64,000 nt of DNA from Cellvibrio sp. PSBB023 (GTDB taxonomy: Bacteria > Pseudomonadota > Gammaproteobacteria > Pseudomonadales > Cellvibrionaceae). Where the stretch lies: positions 806,001-870,000 of the forward strand of contig NZ_CP019799.1 in assembly GCF_002007605.1 (NCBI RefSeq), read 5' to 3'. A model generated the notes under the pieces. The model worked only from the letters and a program-made list of their open reading frames with translations. It ran no database searches and was not told the origin of the DNA. Shown one piece after another: positions 47,731-55,984 of the stretch; positions within the stretch are counted from its first letter, which is position 1; each line of letters starts with the position of its first letter. Both the position numbers and the translations under genes were made by a program.

Positions 47731-47757
47731 TATAATGGCCGGTAGTATCTGGCCATT
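47731..47757 (+). promoter_or_regulatory. TATAAT box and hairpin upstream of aguA
   Basis: A perfect TATAAT at 47731-47736 could be the -10 of an aguA-aguB promoter, though no good -35 lies 16-18 bases before it. A 7-bp stem, AATGGCC (47734-47740) / GGCCATT (47751-47757), with a 10-base loop overlaps it and is followed by TTTCTTTT, so the same bases may serve as terminator of the lipoprotein operon. Confidence 0.4.
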
Positions 47758-47779
47758 TTCTTTTGTAATGAGGTGTTTT

Positions 47780-48823
47780 ATGTCTACCCAACGATTACCC
47801 GCAGAATGGGAGCCACAGGATGCCGTCCTGTTGACCTGGCCTCATAAAAATACCGCTTGGAACTGGATTCTTGAGGATGTCACGGAGTTATACGAAGCCT
47901 TGGCCACAGTGATAGTGGATTATGCTGATGTAATTATTGCATTACCTGCCGACATGATTGATGAGGTCTACGGGCGCCTTGAAGCGATGGGGGCTCCCAT
48001 GGAATATATTTATTTGTACCCTTGTGACAGCGACGACACCTGGGCGCGCGATCATGGCCCGCTCACAGTCGAAACGGAAAATGGCTTCACCTTGCTTGAT
48101 TTCCAATTCAATGGATGGGGCAGCAAATTTCCACATCAAAAAGACAACCAATTGTCGCAACAATTATTTGCATTGAACGCATTTCCTTACGCAACTATAG
48201 CAGCGCAGGATTGGGTACTTGAAGGCGGTTCAATAGAGACTGATGGCCAAGGTACGTTGCTCACCACTTCTTCATGTTTGCTCAATAAAAATCGCAATCC
48301 CAACTTAACCAAAGACGATATTGAAACAAGATTGAAAGCGGCATTCGGAGTACGAAAAATCAATTGGCTCGATCATGGGTATCTTGCAGGTGATGATACC
48401 GATAGCCACATAGATACCTTGGCGCGGTTATGCCCCAACAACACTATTGTTTACACCGCTTGCGATGACGAACAAGATGAGCATTATGCTGAATTAAAAA
48501 AAATGGAGGAGCAGTTAAAAACCTTTACTAATGCCGATGGTGAACCCTACCGTTTATTGCCTTTACCTTGGTCTGGCCCAGTGTTAGGCCGCGACAGCGA
48601 TGAGCGATTGCCGTCAACCTATGCCAATTTCCTCGTGATCAATGAAGCTGTTCTGGTGCCCATCTATGAGCTACCTATGGATGAGGATGCGTTGGAAGTG
48701 ATTTCCCAAGCCTTCCCCGGGTTTGAAATTCTGGGCATTCCTTGTAATGCCTTGATAGAGCAGGGCGGTAGTCTTCATTGCATTACCATGCAAATTCCCG
48801 AAGGTGTTCTGGAGCCACTCTAA
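47780..48823 (+). CDS. aguA: Agmatine deiminase
   Basis: Guanidino-group hydrolase converting agmatine to N-carbamoylputrescine and ammonia. 347 residues from ATG 47780, preceded by GAGG; the open frame extends upstream without family support. Visible are RLPAEWEPQDAVLLTWPH at the N terminus, DTWARDHGP, DSHIDTLARL with the catalytic His, and the C-terminal EQGGSLHCITMQIP with the nucleophile Cys334. Its stop overlaps the aguB start as TAATG. Confidence 0.96.
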   Translation: MSTQRLPAEWEPQDAVLLTWPHKNTAWNWILEDVTELYEALATVIVDYADVIIALPADMIDEVYGRLEAMGAPMEYIYLYPCDSDDTWARDHGPLTVETENGFTLLDFQFNGWGSKFPHQKDNQLSQQLFALNAFPYATIAAQDWVLEGGSIETDGQGTLLTTSSCLLNKNRNPNLTKDDIETRLKAAFGVRKINWLDHGYLAGDDTDSHIDTLARLCPNNTIVYTACDDEQDEHYAELKKMEEQLKTFTNADGEPYRLLPLPWSGPVLGRDSDERLPSTYANFLVINEAVLVPIYELPMDEDALEVISQAFPGFEILGIPCNALIEQGGSLHCITMQIPEGVLEPL

Positions 48824-49722
48824 TGCACAATGAGCGTTTAAAAATAAATCTACATGTCGGTATTATTCAGCAAACCTGCAGTGCAGATCTGGCTGCAAAT
48901 TTTGCCAAAACATTGCACAACATTCGCACCCTTGCTGCACAAGGCGCAGAGTTAATTGTGCTGCAGGAATTACACCGGGGTTTATATTTTTGTCAGCAGG
49001 AAATTAGTGATCATTTTGATCAAGCCGAAACAATTCCAGGACCCAGCACAACAGCCTTGGGCACTCTTGCCAGAGAATTAAATATTGTTATCGTCGCCTC
49101 ACTGTTTGAAAAGCGCGGTGTTGGTTTGCACCATAATACTGCCGTTGTCATAGAGCGTGACGGGACCATCGCAGGAAAATATCGCAAAATGCATATCCCG
49201 GATGATCCGGGCTATTACGAAAAATTTTATTTCACTCCTGGCGATTTGGGATTCCATCCCATCCAAACATCGGTTGGAAGCTTGGGTATCCTGGTTTGTT
49301 GGGATCAATGGTTTCCCGAAGCGGCACGATTGATGGCCATGGCTGGCGCGGATATGTTGATTTATCCAACCGCAATTGGCTGGACGCCAGATGAAGATTC
49401 AGCAGAAAAAGTCCGTCAGCGTGAAGCCTGGATAACAGTTCAGCGGGCACACGCAATTGCAAACGGCTTACCGGTGATCAGTGTCAATCGTGTCGGCCAC
49501 GAATCCGATCCGGCGGGTGGTTGTGGTTTGGATTTTTGGGGCAGTAGTTTTGCTGTCGGACCGCAGGGCGAATTCTTGTGGTCGGCATCGACAGACCAGG
49601 AAGAGCTTGCTGTTGTGCAGATTGACCTGAAGCGCAGCGAATCTGTGCGACGCATGTGGCCTTATTTACGTGATCGTCGTATTGACCATTACGGAGATCT
49701 GTTAAAAATTTATCGTGACTGA
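48823..49722 (+). CDS. aguB: N-carbamoylputrescine amidase
   Basis: Nitrilase-superfamily enzyme giving putrescine, CO2 and ammonia. 299 residues from ATG 48823. The catalytic triad is Glu49 (VLQELHRGLYF), Lys122 (KYRKMHIPDD) and Cys159 (LVCWDQWFPEA). The start overlaps the aguA stop, so the two steps are made together. With speA at 12764 this completes arginine to putrescine. Confidence 0.96.
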   Translation: MHNERLKINLHVGIIQQTCSADLAANFAKTLHNIRTLAAQGAELIVLQELHRGLYFCQQEISDHFDQAETIPGPSTTALGTLARELNIVIVASLFEKRGVGLHHNTAVVIERDGTIAGKYRKMHIPDDPGYYEKFYFTPGDLGFHPIQTSVGSLGILVCWDQWFPEAARLMAMAGADMLIYPTAIGWTPDEDSAEKVRQREAWITVQRAHAIANGLPVISVNRVGHESDPAGGCGLDFWGSSFAVGPQGEFLWSASTDQEELAVVQIDLKRSESVRRMWPYLRDRRIDHYGDLLKIYRD

Positions 49723-49853
49723 GGTCAAGTGCGTAATTCTGCGGCGATCTATCCAGCAGTGGTTTTTTTAAAAAGGCTTCTGGTTGTGGTAAGCGAATTC
49801 GTCTAGACTTTGACGAATATATACCTTCAGTGGTCATTAACTAAAAAGTGCGT

Positions 49854-50549
49854 ATGGATTCCTTACCTCTAGCCCCAGATTCATCGTCTTTATGTTGCCC
49901 CTGTGGGGCAAAGTGCCAGTTCATGGATGAACTACTAAACCTTCGTAGTGAAGTTAATGATCTTCGGCATCAGGTTCAAACAGATGCGCTCACCGGTTTG
50001 TATAACTTCCGTTTTTTTTCCAATATTTTGCCCTTGGAGATGGAGCGAACCCGCCGTGCTGCTCAGCCTTTATCGCTCATTATCCTTGATATAGATAACT
50101 TCAAACAATTCAATGATCGCTGGGGGCATGAGCTTGGTAACCAGGCGCTGGTTCATGTTTCCCAATTGATTGCACAGACAATCCGCAAGTTGGATTTTGC
50201 ATGCCGTTTTGGCGGTGAAGAATTTGCTATCGTATTGCCCAATACCGATTTGTATCAGGCTATCAATGTGGCAGAGCGATTGCGTTTTGCAATCGACAGC
50301 AGCCCTTTGGAAACGGGCAATGATTTGATCTCATTAACCGCCAGTGTCGGCGTGGATGAGTTCAAATCGACCCATACTGACAATCCTCAAGGTTTTATTG
50401 AGCGCGTTGATGCTTGGTTATATCAAGCCAAAAAGCTGGGGAGAAATTTGGTTAAAGGGCCAGTTGTTTCTCCTGTCGATACGAATACAAATGTTACCGC
50501 TGATGAAAAAGAAGCACTGTTCGGTGTATTTAAAAAACCGGATGCCTGA
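49854..50549 (+). CDS. Diguanylate cyclase (GGDEF) with Cys-rich N terminus
   Basis: About 231 residues, no membrane helix. A short N-terminal part holds CCPCGAKC, which could bind a metal or an Fe-S cluster, followed by a coiled coil and a GGDEF domain (about 50-215). The active site reads CRFGGEEFAIV, the metal Asp is kept (LDIDNFKQFND), and an RKLD inhibition site lies five residues before GGEEF, so it should make c-di-GMP with product inhibition. A GTG at 49848 is an alternative start; neither has a clear ribosome site. Confidence 0.87.
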   Translation: MDSLPLAPDSSSLCCPCGAKCQFMDELLNLRSEVNDLRHQVQTDALTGLYNFRFFSNILPLEMERTRRAAQPLSLIILDIDNFKQFNDRWGHELGNQALVHVSQLIAQTIRKLDFACRFGGEEFAIVLPNTDLYQAINVAERLRFAIDSSPLETGNDLISLTASVGVDEFKSTHTDNPQGFIERVDAWLYQAKKLGRNLVKGPVVSPVDTNTNVTADEKEALFGVFKKPDA

Positions 50550-50624
50550 TCTGATCCTGCTACGGTCCTATCACGTAATCACGTGAAATTCATCCTACCT
50601 AAATTAGTTTGAGAGCGTTTTATT

Positions 50625-51098
50625 ATGAGTCTACCTAAGATTGGCAATTTGGCACCGGCATTTTCCCTTGTAAATCAACGCGGTGAAAAAGTGTCGCTAA
50701 AAGATTTCAAGGGTAAAAAAAATGTTGTCTTGTACTTTTACCCTAAAGCGTCAACACCCGGTTGTACTGTACAGGCCTGTGGTATCCGCGATACCCAAAG
50801 TGAATTTGCAAAACTGGATACTGTCGTATTGGGTGTAAGCCCGGATTCGCCGGGAAAACTACAGAAATTTATAGATAAATATGATTTAAATTTTGATTTG
50901 TTGGCCGACGAAGATCATGCCATCGCAGAGACTTATGGTGTATGGGCACTTAAGAAGTTTATGGGCAAGGAGTCCATGGGGATTCTACGTACCAGTTTTA
51001 TTATCGATAAAGAAGGCCGTCTGCGTCATATTATGGATAAGGTAAATACCAAAACTCATGATCAGGACGTGCTTGCTATTCTCCAAAATGGCATTTGA
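50625..51098 (+). CDS. bcp: Thioredoxin-dependent peroxiredoxin Bcp/PrxQ
   Basis: Reduces hydroperoxides with electrons from thioredoxin. 157 residues with the atypical two-Cys pattern STPGCTVQACGIRD: peroxidatic Cys47 and resolving Cys52 in the same helix. Thioredoxin fold throughout, cytoplasmic. Start ATG 50625; GAGAG lies ten to fifteen bases upstream. It stands between a GGDEF gene and a small AraC-type regulator and appears monocistronic. Confidence 0.95.
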   Translation: MSLPKIGNLAPAFSLVNQRGEKVSLKDFKGKKNVVLYFYPKASTPGCTVQACGIRDTQSEFAKLDTVVLGVSPDSPGKLQKFIDKYDLNFDLLADEDHAIAETYGVWALKKFMGKESMGILRTSFIIDKEGRLRHIMDKVNTKTHDQDVLAILQNGI

Positions 51099-51102
51099 TA
51101 CA

Positions 51103-51121
51103 ACCTTTTATATTAAAAGGT
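51103..51121 (+). terminator. AT-rich hairpin after bcp
   Basis: An 8-bp stem, ACCTTTTA / TAAAAGGT, with a 3-base loop lies four bases after the bcp stop. It has no T-run downstream, so termination is doubtful. Confidence 0.35.
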
Positions 51122-51163
51122 GATATGAAAAATATTTGTGCGTGAAAAGTGTACGCATTTCTC

Positions 51164-51191
51164 TTTGCAGCGATTCGATATAGACTATAAT
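51164..51191 (+). promoter_or_regulatory. Likely sigma-70 promoter for the AraC-type gene
   Basis: A perfect TATAAT (51186-51191) has TTTGCA (51164-51169) as a poor -35 at 16 bases. A start near 51198 would leave a leader of about 115 bases before the ATG at 51312. No other gene lies between, so the promoter is assigned to the regulator. Confidence 0.5.
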
Positions 51192-51311
51192 CAGCCATGC
51201 TGAGTGTGGCTTGCTTGACAGAAGGACGATTTTTGAACCTTGGTTTCGTTTGAGACTAAGTAACACTCCTTAATTCTATAATTGCCCTTAATTGGCAAAG
51301 GAGAAGCCTGG

Positions 51312-51755
51312 ATGATCCAATTACAGCGAATTTACCGAAATAATGACAGCTCGTCAGATAACTCCTTTGTTGGCTCTGAAGCAAGATCCTACGAAGAATA
51401 TCTGGCTCTTGCTGAGATCCCCAAATTCGAGGGGGTTTCTGCAAGAGTAATCGATGCCCTGAAGCAGCGTGTTGGGCGCGATGATTTGTCTATAGATCGG
51501 ATTGCAGAAGATCTGAAGTTATCAAAGCGTACATTGCAGCGTCGCCTGCAAAATCAGAACGCTAATTTTGCTCAGATAAGAGATGCCTTGCGGTTCCATT
51601 ACGCTATCAAGTATCTGATTGGTGAGCATATGAGCGTCGATACTGTGTCCAAGGCGTTGGATTTTTCTGATCGTACAAGTTTTACCAATGCCTTCAAGCG
51701 CTGGACAGGGCTTTCTCCGAGTGTATTTAGAAAGCTTTTCCGCGACTACGCGTGA
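51312..51755 (+). CDS. Short AraC/XylS-type DNA-binding protein
   Basis: 147 residues from ATG 51312, which has AAGGAG at ideal distance. The C-terminal 100 residues are a complete AraC double helix-turn-helix (LSIDRIAEDLKLSKRTLQRRL, the second ending DRTSFTNAFKRWTGLSPSVFR). Only about 45 residues precede it, so the usual ligand-binding or dimer domain is missing, as in MarA/SoxS-type regulators. Targets are unknown. A hairpin follows. Confidence 0.85.
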   Translation: MIQLQRIYRNNDSSSDNSFVGSEARSYEEYLALAEIPKFEGVSARVIDALKQRVGRDDLSIDRIAEDLKLSKRTLQRRLQNQNANFAQIRDALRFHYAIKYLIGEHMSVDTVSKALDFSDRTSFTNAFKRWTGLSPSVFRKLFRDYA

Positions 51756-51788
51756 TTGTTGTCTCTATCTTTTAATAGTCTCCAATTT

Positions 51789-51840
51789 AAAGAGCGCTAA
51801 TTGCCTGTATGTTTCAAAACAGGTACAGTTAGCGCTCTTT
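51789..51840. terminator. Long hairpin between the AraC-type gene and yajC
   Basis: A perfect 12-bp outer stem, AAAGAGCGCTAA / TTAGCGCTCTTT, encloses a second stem CCTGT / ACAGG. It ends 19 bases before the yajC start and is followed by only a few T. It probably terminates the regulator transcript and also sits in or just ahead of the yajC leader. Confidence 0.65.
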
Positions 51841-51859
51841 ATTCTGTGAGGTTAGTTTC

Positions 51860-52204
51860 ATGAGTTTCTTTATAGCATCTGCAATGGCCCAAACTGAGGC
51901 TGCTTCTGCGCCACAAGGCAATCCAATGATTACCTTGTTAATGTTTGGCGGCATGTTTTTGTTTATGTACCTGCTCATTATCCGTCCTCAGCGCAAACGT
52001 CAAAAAGAGCACCAAAATTTGGTTTCTGCGTTAGCTAAGGGTGATGAAGTGATTATGACTAGCGGAATGCTGGGTAAAATCACCAAGGTTGATGAGAATT
52101 ATGTGGTTCTTGAAACTGGCAATAATGTTGAGCTCAAGTTCCAAAAGGTTGCGGTGCATGCTGTTTTGCCAAAAGGCACTATCAAAACAATTGAAGCGGC
52201 GTAA
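51860..52204 (+). CDS. yajC: Preprotein translocase accessory subunit YajC
   Basis: 114 residues with a single membrane helix (about 24-42) followed by the conserved IIRPQRKRQKEHQ and the SH3-like GDEVIMTSGMLGKITKVDENYVVLE. It belongs to the SecDF-YajC complex in the inner membrane. Unusually, it is not next to tgt or secD in this window but between a regulator and a symporter, with terminators on both sides. It could be a second copy. Confidence 0.92.
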   Translation: MSFFIASAMAQTEAASAPQGNPMITLLMFGGMFLFMYLLIIRPQRKRQKEHQNLVSALAKGDEVIMTSGMLGKITKVDENYVVLETGNNVELKFQKVAVHAVLPKGTIKTIEAA

Positions 52205-52215
52205 CTGCTGAATCG

Positions 52216-52242
52216 AAAAAAGGGGCTTAGGCCCCTTTTTTT
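52216..52242 (+). terminator. Rho-independent terminator after yajC
   Basis: Stem AAGGGGC / GCCCCTT on a TTAG loop, flanked by a run of A and followed by seven T. It is strong and can work in both directions. Confidence 0.88.
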
Positions 52243-52268
52243 ATACCTATTTTCCGGAGTTTTTGGTG

Positions 52269-53624
52269 ATGGAGTTTATCCATAAGCTTGTTGTGCAACT
52301 GAATGATCTCGTCTGGGGAGTGCCGATGCTGGTACTCATTCTTGGGACGGGTATGTTCCTGATGGTAATGCTGAAAGGCATGCCCATTTTGCGTATTGCA
52401 TTAGGTTTTCGCCTCATGTGGCGAGGTAGAGCTAAAGAGGCTGCATCATCAGGACATGTAAGTCCATTTCAAGCGCTTATGACTGGCTTGTCAGCAACCG
52501 TAGGTACAGGAAATATCGCTGGTGTAGCTACTGCGATTTTTTTGGGTGGGCCGGGAGCTCTTTTCTGGATGTGGTGTACAGCACTGGTGGGGATGGCAAC
52601 AAAATACTCGGAAATCGTCCTTGCTGTTCATTACCGGGATGTTGATGCAAATGGCGAGTGCAGTGGTGGTCCCATGTATGCCATTAAGAATGGCTTGGGG
52701 CGCTCATGGCATTGGCTGGGATTTGTCTTTGCTGTTTTTGGTGGGTTGGCTGGCTTTGGGATCGGCAATATGGTCCAGTCCAATAGTATGGCAGAAGTTA
52801 TAAAAACAACATTTGGTGTTGAGCATTGGATAACTGCTGCGATTACTACAGCGATTGTTGCATTGGTCATTCTTGGTGGAATTAAGCGTATTGCCAAGGT
52901 GGCGTCATCGTTGGTGCCGTTTATGTGCATTGGCTATATTGTAATGTCGGTTGTGGTGCTGGTTTTATACGCATCCCAATTACCTGCTGCGTTTGGCCTT
53001 ATTTTTGCCCACGCATTTACGCCGGTAGCTGCTACAGGTGGATTTGCAGGTGCTGCCGTTATGATGGCTATACAATATGGCGTTGCCAGGGGAATTTTTT
53101 CAAATGAGGCTGGTTTGGGTACTGCCGGTATAGCCCAAGCCGCGGCGACAACAAATAGTCCCGTGCGGTCAGGATTGATTGGGATGATAGGCACTTTTAT
53201 CGATACCATCGTTATTTGTACCATGACCGGGCTTGTTATTGTGTGCACTGGTGTTTGGGATAGTGGTGAGCGAGGTGCAAGTCTGTCTTCGGCGGCATTT
53301 GAATTTGCTTTGCCGGGTGTTGGAAGTTATTTATTGGCACTGGCTTTAATTATATTTACCCTCACCACAATATTGGGGTGGAGTTATTACGGTGAGCGGT
53401 GTTGGATGTATTTGGTGGGTAAAAAAGCCATATTGCCGTTCAGGGTCTTGTGGGTTTTGGCGGTTTTTGGTGGTGCAGTGTTTCAGTTAGATTTTGTCTG
53501 GTTATTGGCGGACACACTCAATGCATTAATGGCAATCCCAAACTTAATTTCTTTGCTGTTACTTAGTCCTGTCGTTTTTAAGCTGACAAAAGACTATTTT
53601 GAAGACAATAGGAATGGATTGTAG
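52269..53624 (+). CDS. Sodium:alanine/glycine symporter (AGCS family)
   Basis: About 451 residues with some ten membrane helices. Family motifs seen are GLSATVGTGNIAGVATAIFLGGPG in the first third (quoted in part: TGNIAGVATA), GMATKYSEIVLAVHYRD, GGPMYAIKNGLG and SNEAGLGTAGIAQAA. It imports alanine or glycine with Na+. The start may be TTG 52263, GTG 52266 or ATG 52269, all within reach of one GGAG; ATG is used. Its stop directly abuts the stop of the convergent tusE with no base between. Confidence 0.93.
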   Translation: MEFIHKLVVQLNDLVWGVPMLVLILGTGMFLMVMLKGMPILRIALGFRLMWRGRAKEAASSGHVSPFQALMTGLSATVGTGNIAGVATAIFLGGPGALFWMWCTALVGMATKYSEIVLAVHYRDVDANGECSGGPMYAIKNGLGRSWHWLGFVFAVFGGLAGFGIGNMVQSNSMAEVIKTTFGVEHWITAAITTAIVALVILGGIKRIAKVASSLVPFMCIGYIVMSVVVLVLYASQLPAAFGLIFAHAFTPVAATGGFAGAAVMMAIQYGVARGIFSNEAGLGTAGIAQAAATTNSPVRSGLIGMIGTFIDTIVICTMTGLVIVCTGVWDSGERGASLSSAAFEFALPGVGSYLLALALIIFTLTTILGWSYYGERCWMYLVGKKAILPFRVLWVLAVFGGAVFQLDFVWLLADTLNALMAIPNLISLLLLSPVVFKLTKDYFEDNRNGL

Positions 53625-53957
53625 TTACAGGCAATTTGTCGGGCGCGGCAGTCCGGCAATTTTGCTGGCAATTTTGGCGGGGCTTGGCGGAAAGAGAGAG
53701 AGCAAATAAATACTTTTACCTTTTTCGGATCCAAGCTGTTTTTCTGTATATTTTACGAGTGCTCTCATTGCTGGGGAGATTTGAAATTCGCTGTAAAACG
53801 ATTGTAATAAGCTAATAATTTCCCAGTGCTCAAGTGTTAATACAATACTCTCTTGCTCGGCTAGTAGCGTTGCAACTTCAGGTGTCCACTCATTTAAATT
53901 TACAAGATAGCCATCTTTGTCCAGTGCTATATTGTGCCCGTCTATACTCAAATGCAT
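53625..53957 (-). CDS. tusE: Sulfur carrier protein TusE
   Basis: DsrC-family carrier of 110 residues taking sulfur from TusBCD and handing it to MnmA for 2-thiolation of U34 in tRNA. Only the penultimate C-terminal Cys109 (GLPRPTNCL) is present, as in TusE and unlike two-Cys DsrC of sulfur oxidisers. LNEWTPEVATLLAEQE is typical of the N-terminal half. The ATG at 53957 lies one base after the tusB stop. Last gene of tusDCBE. Confidence 0.92.
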   Translation of the reverse strand: MHLSIDGHNIALDKDGYLVNLNEWTPEVATLLAEQESIVLTLEHWEIISLLQSFYSEFQISPAMRALVKYTEKQLGSEKGKSIYLLSLFPPSPAKIASKIAGLPRPTNCL

Positions 53958-53958
53958 T

Positions 53959-54267
53959 TTAATACCAGCTTTGAACGCAGCGATGCTCAATTGTTAATTG
54001 AACAAAACTGTTGTAGTCAATAAGTTCTATTGAAGACAGTAATTTGTCAGTAAGTCCGCGAGCTTTAACATCGGCACTAATAGCAAAAACGCGTGTTCCA
54101 TCATGTATTAGTTGTTGTAGTTGTTCAGATTCCGGTGCTGATATGAGAGCACCAAATACACCGTCCTCCAGTAATAAAATGGCATCGCTTTTTGAGCATA
54201 TCTTTATGCAGGATGCGAGAGAGCTATTCGAGTAGGGTGATTTGTTAATAGTGTGCAGCGTGCTCAT
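53959..54267 (-). CDS. tusB: Sulfur relay protein TusB
   Basis: 102-residue DsrH-family subunit of the TusBCD heterohexamer. The start STLHTINKSPYSNSSLASC and DAILLLEDGVFGAL are typical. TusB carries no catalytic Cys of its own in the relay. It starts one base after the tusC stop and is read together with its neighbours. Confidence 0.9.
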   Translation of the reverse strand: MSTLHTINKSPYSNSSLASCIKICSKSDAILLLEDGVFGALISAPESEQLQQLIHDGTRVFAISADVKARGLTDKLLSSIELIDYNSFVQLTIEHRCVQSWY

Positions 54268-54268
54268 G

Positions 54269-54631
54269 CTAAAAACTCAGTAGATGGTCTTGTTGGTCTA
54301 GTAGTTTTTCTACATCTTCGCTTGTTAATATTGCAACATCACTCAGGATTAATTCATTTATTGTTATGTTGCGTTCTGCTAGCGATTCCTTATGTACATA
54401 AATGTTGTCGACCCCATAAAGTGATAATGCTGACAGTGTAGATGCGAGATTTTTTTGTAATATATCGCTTGGGTTCTGTGTTTTGAGTAGCTGGAACACG
54501 CCATCACCCATAAATAATATACCTATCTCTTGATCATAGACTGCTGCAGCAAGAGCAACATCCAATGCCTCGCGTGGCAGGCTGCTACCATAGGGTGCGT
54601 GGCGGCTGATCACCAGTAGTTTCTTATTCAT
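54269..54631 (-). CDS. tusC: Sulfur relay protein TusC
   Basis: 120-residue DsrF-family subunit of TusBCD. MNKKLLVISRHAPYGSSLPR at the N terminus and EIGILFMGDGVFQLL are characteristic. The ATG at 54631 follows the tusD stop by four bases; a seven-codon extension upstream overlaps tusD and is not needed. Confidence 0.9.
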   Translation of the reverse strand: MNKKLLVISRHAPYGSSLPREALDVALAAAVYDQEIGILFMGDGVFQLLKTQNPSDILQKNLASTLSALSLYGVDNIYVHKESLAERNITINELILSDVAILTSEDVEKLLDQQDHLLSF

Positions 54632-54635
54632 GTAG

Positions 54636-55019
54636 CTACCCAAATGTAACAATGCGGTCAGAGGTTATCGCTGCTTCTATGAGTTGCCCAAGACCGCTAA
54701 TAGAATAATCATCTGCAATATTGTGTGCAGGTTTATCATACCGCACCGCTTCCTCGCTATTGAGTATCCCTCGTTTGAGTGCTGCAGCTATGCAGATAAC
54801 CAAATCGTATTTTGCTGCAAGGCTACTCCACGCTTGATAGAGGTTAAATTCATCTTGTGGAGGTGTGGCTAAGGATGATGCTGTGTGTACACCATCGTGA
54901 TAGAAAAAAACGCGATGTAGTGTATGCCCCTGGCGAAGTAAGGCGGATGCAAATTCGTAGGCAGTATGGCTCGCTTGTGATGAGTAGGGGGCTGCATACA
55001 CGGCGAGTGAGAAAATCAT
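54636..55019 (-). CDS. tusD: Sulfurtransferase TusD
   Basis: 127-residue DsrE-family subunit and the sulfur-accepting component of TusBCD, taking persulfide sulfur from TusA. Cys76 in LVICIAAALKRG is the active Cys. First gene of the tus operon; a terminator lies 17 bases upstream, so its promoter must be between them, within the terminator, or rely on read-through from yccA. Confidence 0.92.
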   Translation of the reverse strand: MIFSLAVYAAPYSSQASHTAYEFASALLRQGHTLHRVFFYHDGVHTASSLATPPQDEFNLYQAWSSLAAKYDLVICIAAALKRGILNSEEAVRYDKPAHNIADDYSISGLGQLIEAAITSDRIVTFG

Positions 55020-55036
55020 AATGTACCTGTGTGATC

Positions 55037-55064
55037 AAAAAAATAGGGCTCCAGAAAGGAGCCC
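55037..55064 (-). terminator. Rho-independent terminator after yccA
   Basis: On the minus strand the 7-bp stem GGGCTCC / GGAGCCC with a 5-base loop is followed by TATTTTTTT. It is well formed and sits between yccA and tusD, which face the same way. Confidence 0.85.
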
Positions 55065-55085
55065 ATGGCAATGCAATTTGTGTTT

Positions 55086-55769
55086 TTAATCGTTGCTGGA
55101 TACGCCGAGAAGATGCAGCAAGCTGGTAAACAGATTAACTATTGATAAATATAAACTGGTGGTCGCCATAATGTAGTTGGTCTCTCCACCATGGATGATT
55201 TCGCTGGTTTGGTAAAGGATAAGTGCAGACATGAGCAATACAATACCAGCAGAGAAGGCAAGGTGTAACCCCGAAAATTGGTAGCCAAAAAACGAAGCTC
55301 CAAACAGGAATAACATAACGGCCAGCATTAGCATTACACCAACAGCAACAAACCCTCCCAGGAAATTAAAGTTTTTGCGTGTGGTCAAAACGTAGGCTGA
55401 GAGACCTATAAAAACAACTGCTGTGCCGCCAAGGGCCTGCATAATGATTGATGAGCCATTGGTCATGCTGAGGTATTTGTTTAAGATTGGCCCTAAACCT
55501 GCGCCAATGAGTCCGGTAAAGGCAAAAACAACAAGAAGACCAGTGGATGAGTTTGCTGTTCTCGGCAGTACAAACCATATTAATGCCATTGCTATAAGGC
55601 TCATAACAAGCCCTGCGCCATATCCAATTCCTGATGCCATTGATATGGCGGCAGCAACAGTACTAAATGCCAGCGTCATGCCCAGTAGCATATAAGTATT
55701 GCGCAATACTTTGCTTGACTCTATTTGGCTTACCGATTGATTTGTTTGTGTGCTATAGACTTCTTGCAT
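55086..55769 (-). CDS. yccA: BAX-inhibitor-1 / YccA-family membrane protein
   Basis: About 227 residues with seven membrane helices and the BI-1 family pattern (NTYMLLGMTLAFSTV, then HLAFSAGIVLLMSALILYQTS, last helix SLYLSIVNLFTSLLHLLG; each quoted in part). In Escherichia coli, YccA modulates FtsH proteolysis of SecY. The ATG at 55769 has GGAG six bases upstream; the ATG at 55781 has none. Its place next to tusD and tRNA-Ser is the pseudomonad arrangement, as I recall it. Confidence 0.88.
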   Translation of the reverse strand: MQEVYSTQTNQSVSQIESSKVLRNTYMLLGMTLAFSTVAAAISMASGIGYGAGLVMSLIAMALIWFVLPRTANSSTGLLVVFAFTGLIGAGLGPILNKYLSMTNGSSIIMQALGGTAVVFIGLSAYVLTTRKNFNFLGGFVAVGVMLMLAVMLFLFGASFFGYQFSGLHLAFSAGIVLLMSALILYQTSEIIHGGETNYIMATTSLYLSIVNLFTSLLHLLGVSSND

Positions 55770-55944
55770 GGTTGTCTCCATTGATGAACTTTATTGCTAG
55801 TTACTCGCTTTTGATAATACAAACTACGGACTGTAAAGCCAAGCGGTTGATGCCGGTTATCGACGTTCATCTGGCTTAAGGGTATGGCTAGCTTATATTT
55901 TGACCCTGTATGCAAAAAATGGTTTCTATGTATTTTTTAAGAAA

Positions 55945-55978
55945 CAAAAAAGGCGCTAGATTTCTCTAGCGCCTTTTT
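55945..55978. terminator. Bidirectional terminator downstream of tRNA-Ser
   Basis: Stem GGCGCTAGA / TCTAGCGCC with a 4-base loop, with a run of A on one side and of T on the other, so it can work on both strands. It lies six bases past the encoded CCA of the tRNA gene. Confidence 0.85.
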
Positions 55979-55984
55979 CATGTA

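Noticed and set aside
51215..51243. TTGACA at 51215 as a second promoter for the AraC-type gene
   Set aside because: No -10-like sequence occurs 16-18 bases downstream (it reads CCTTGG).
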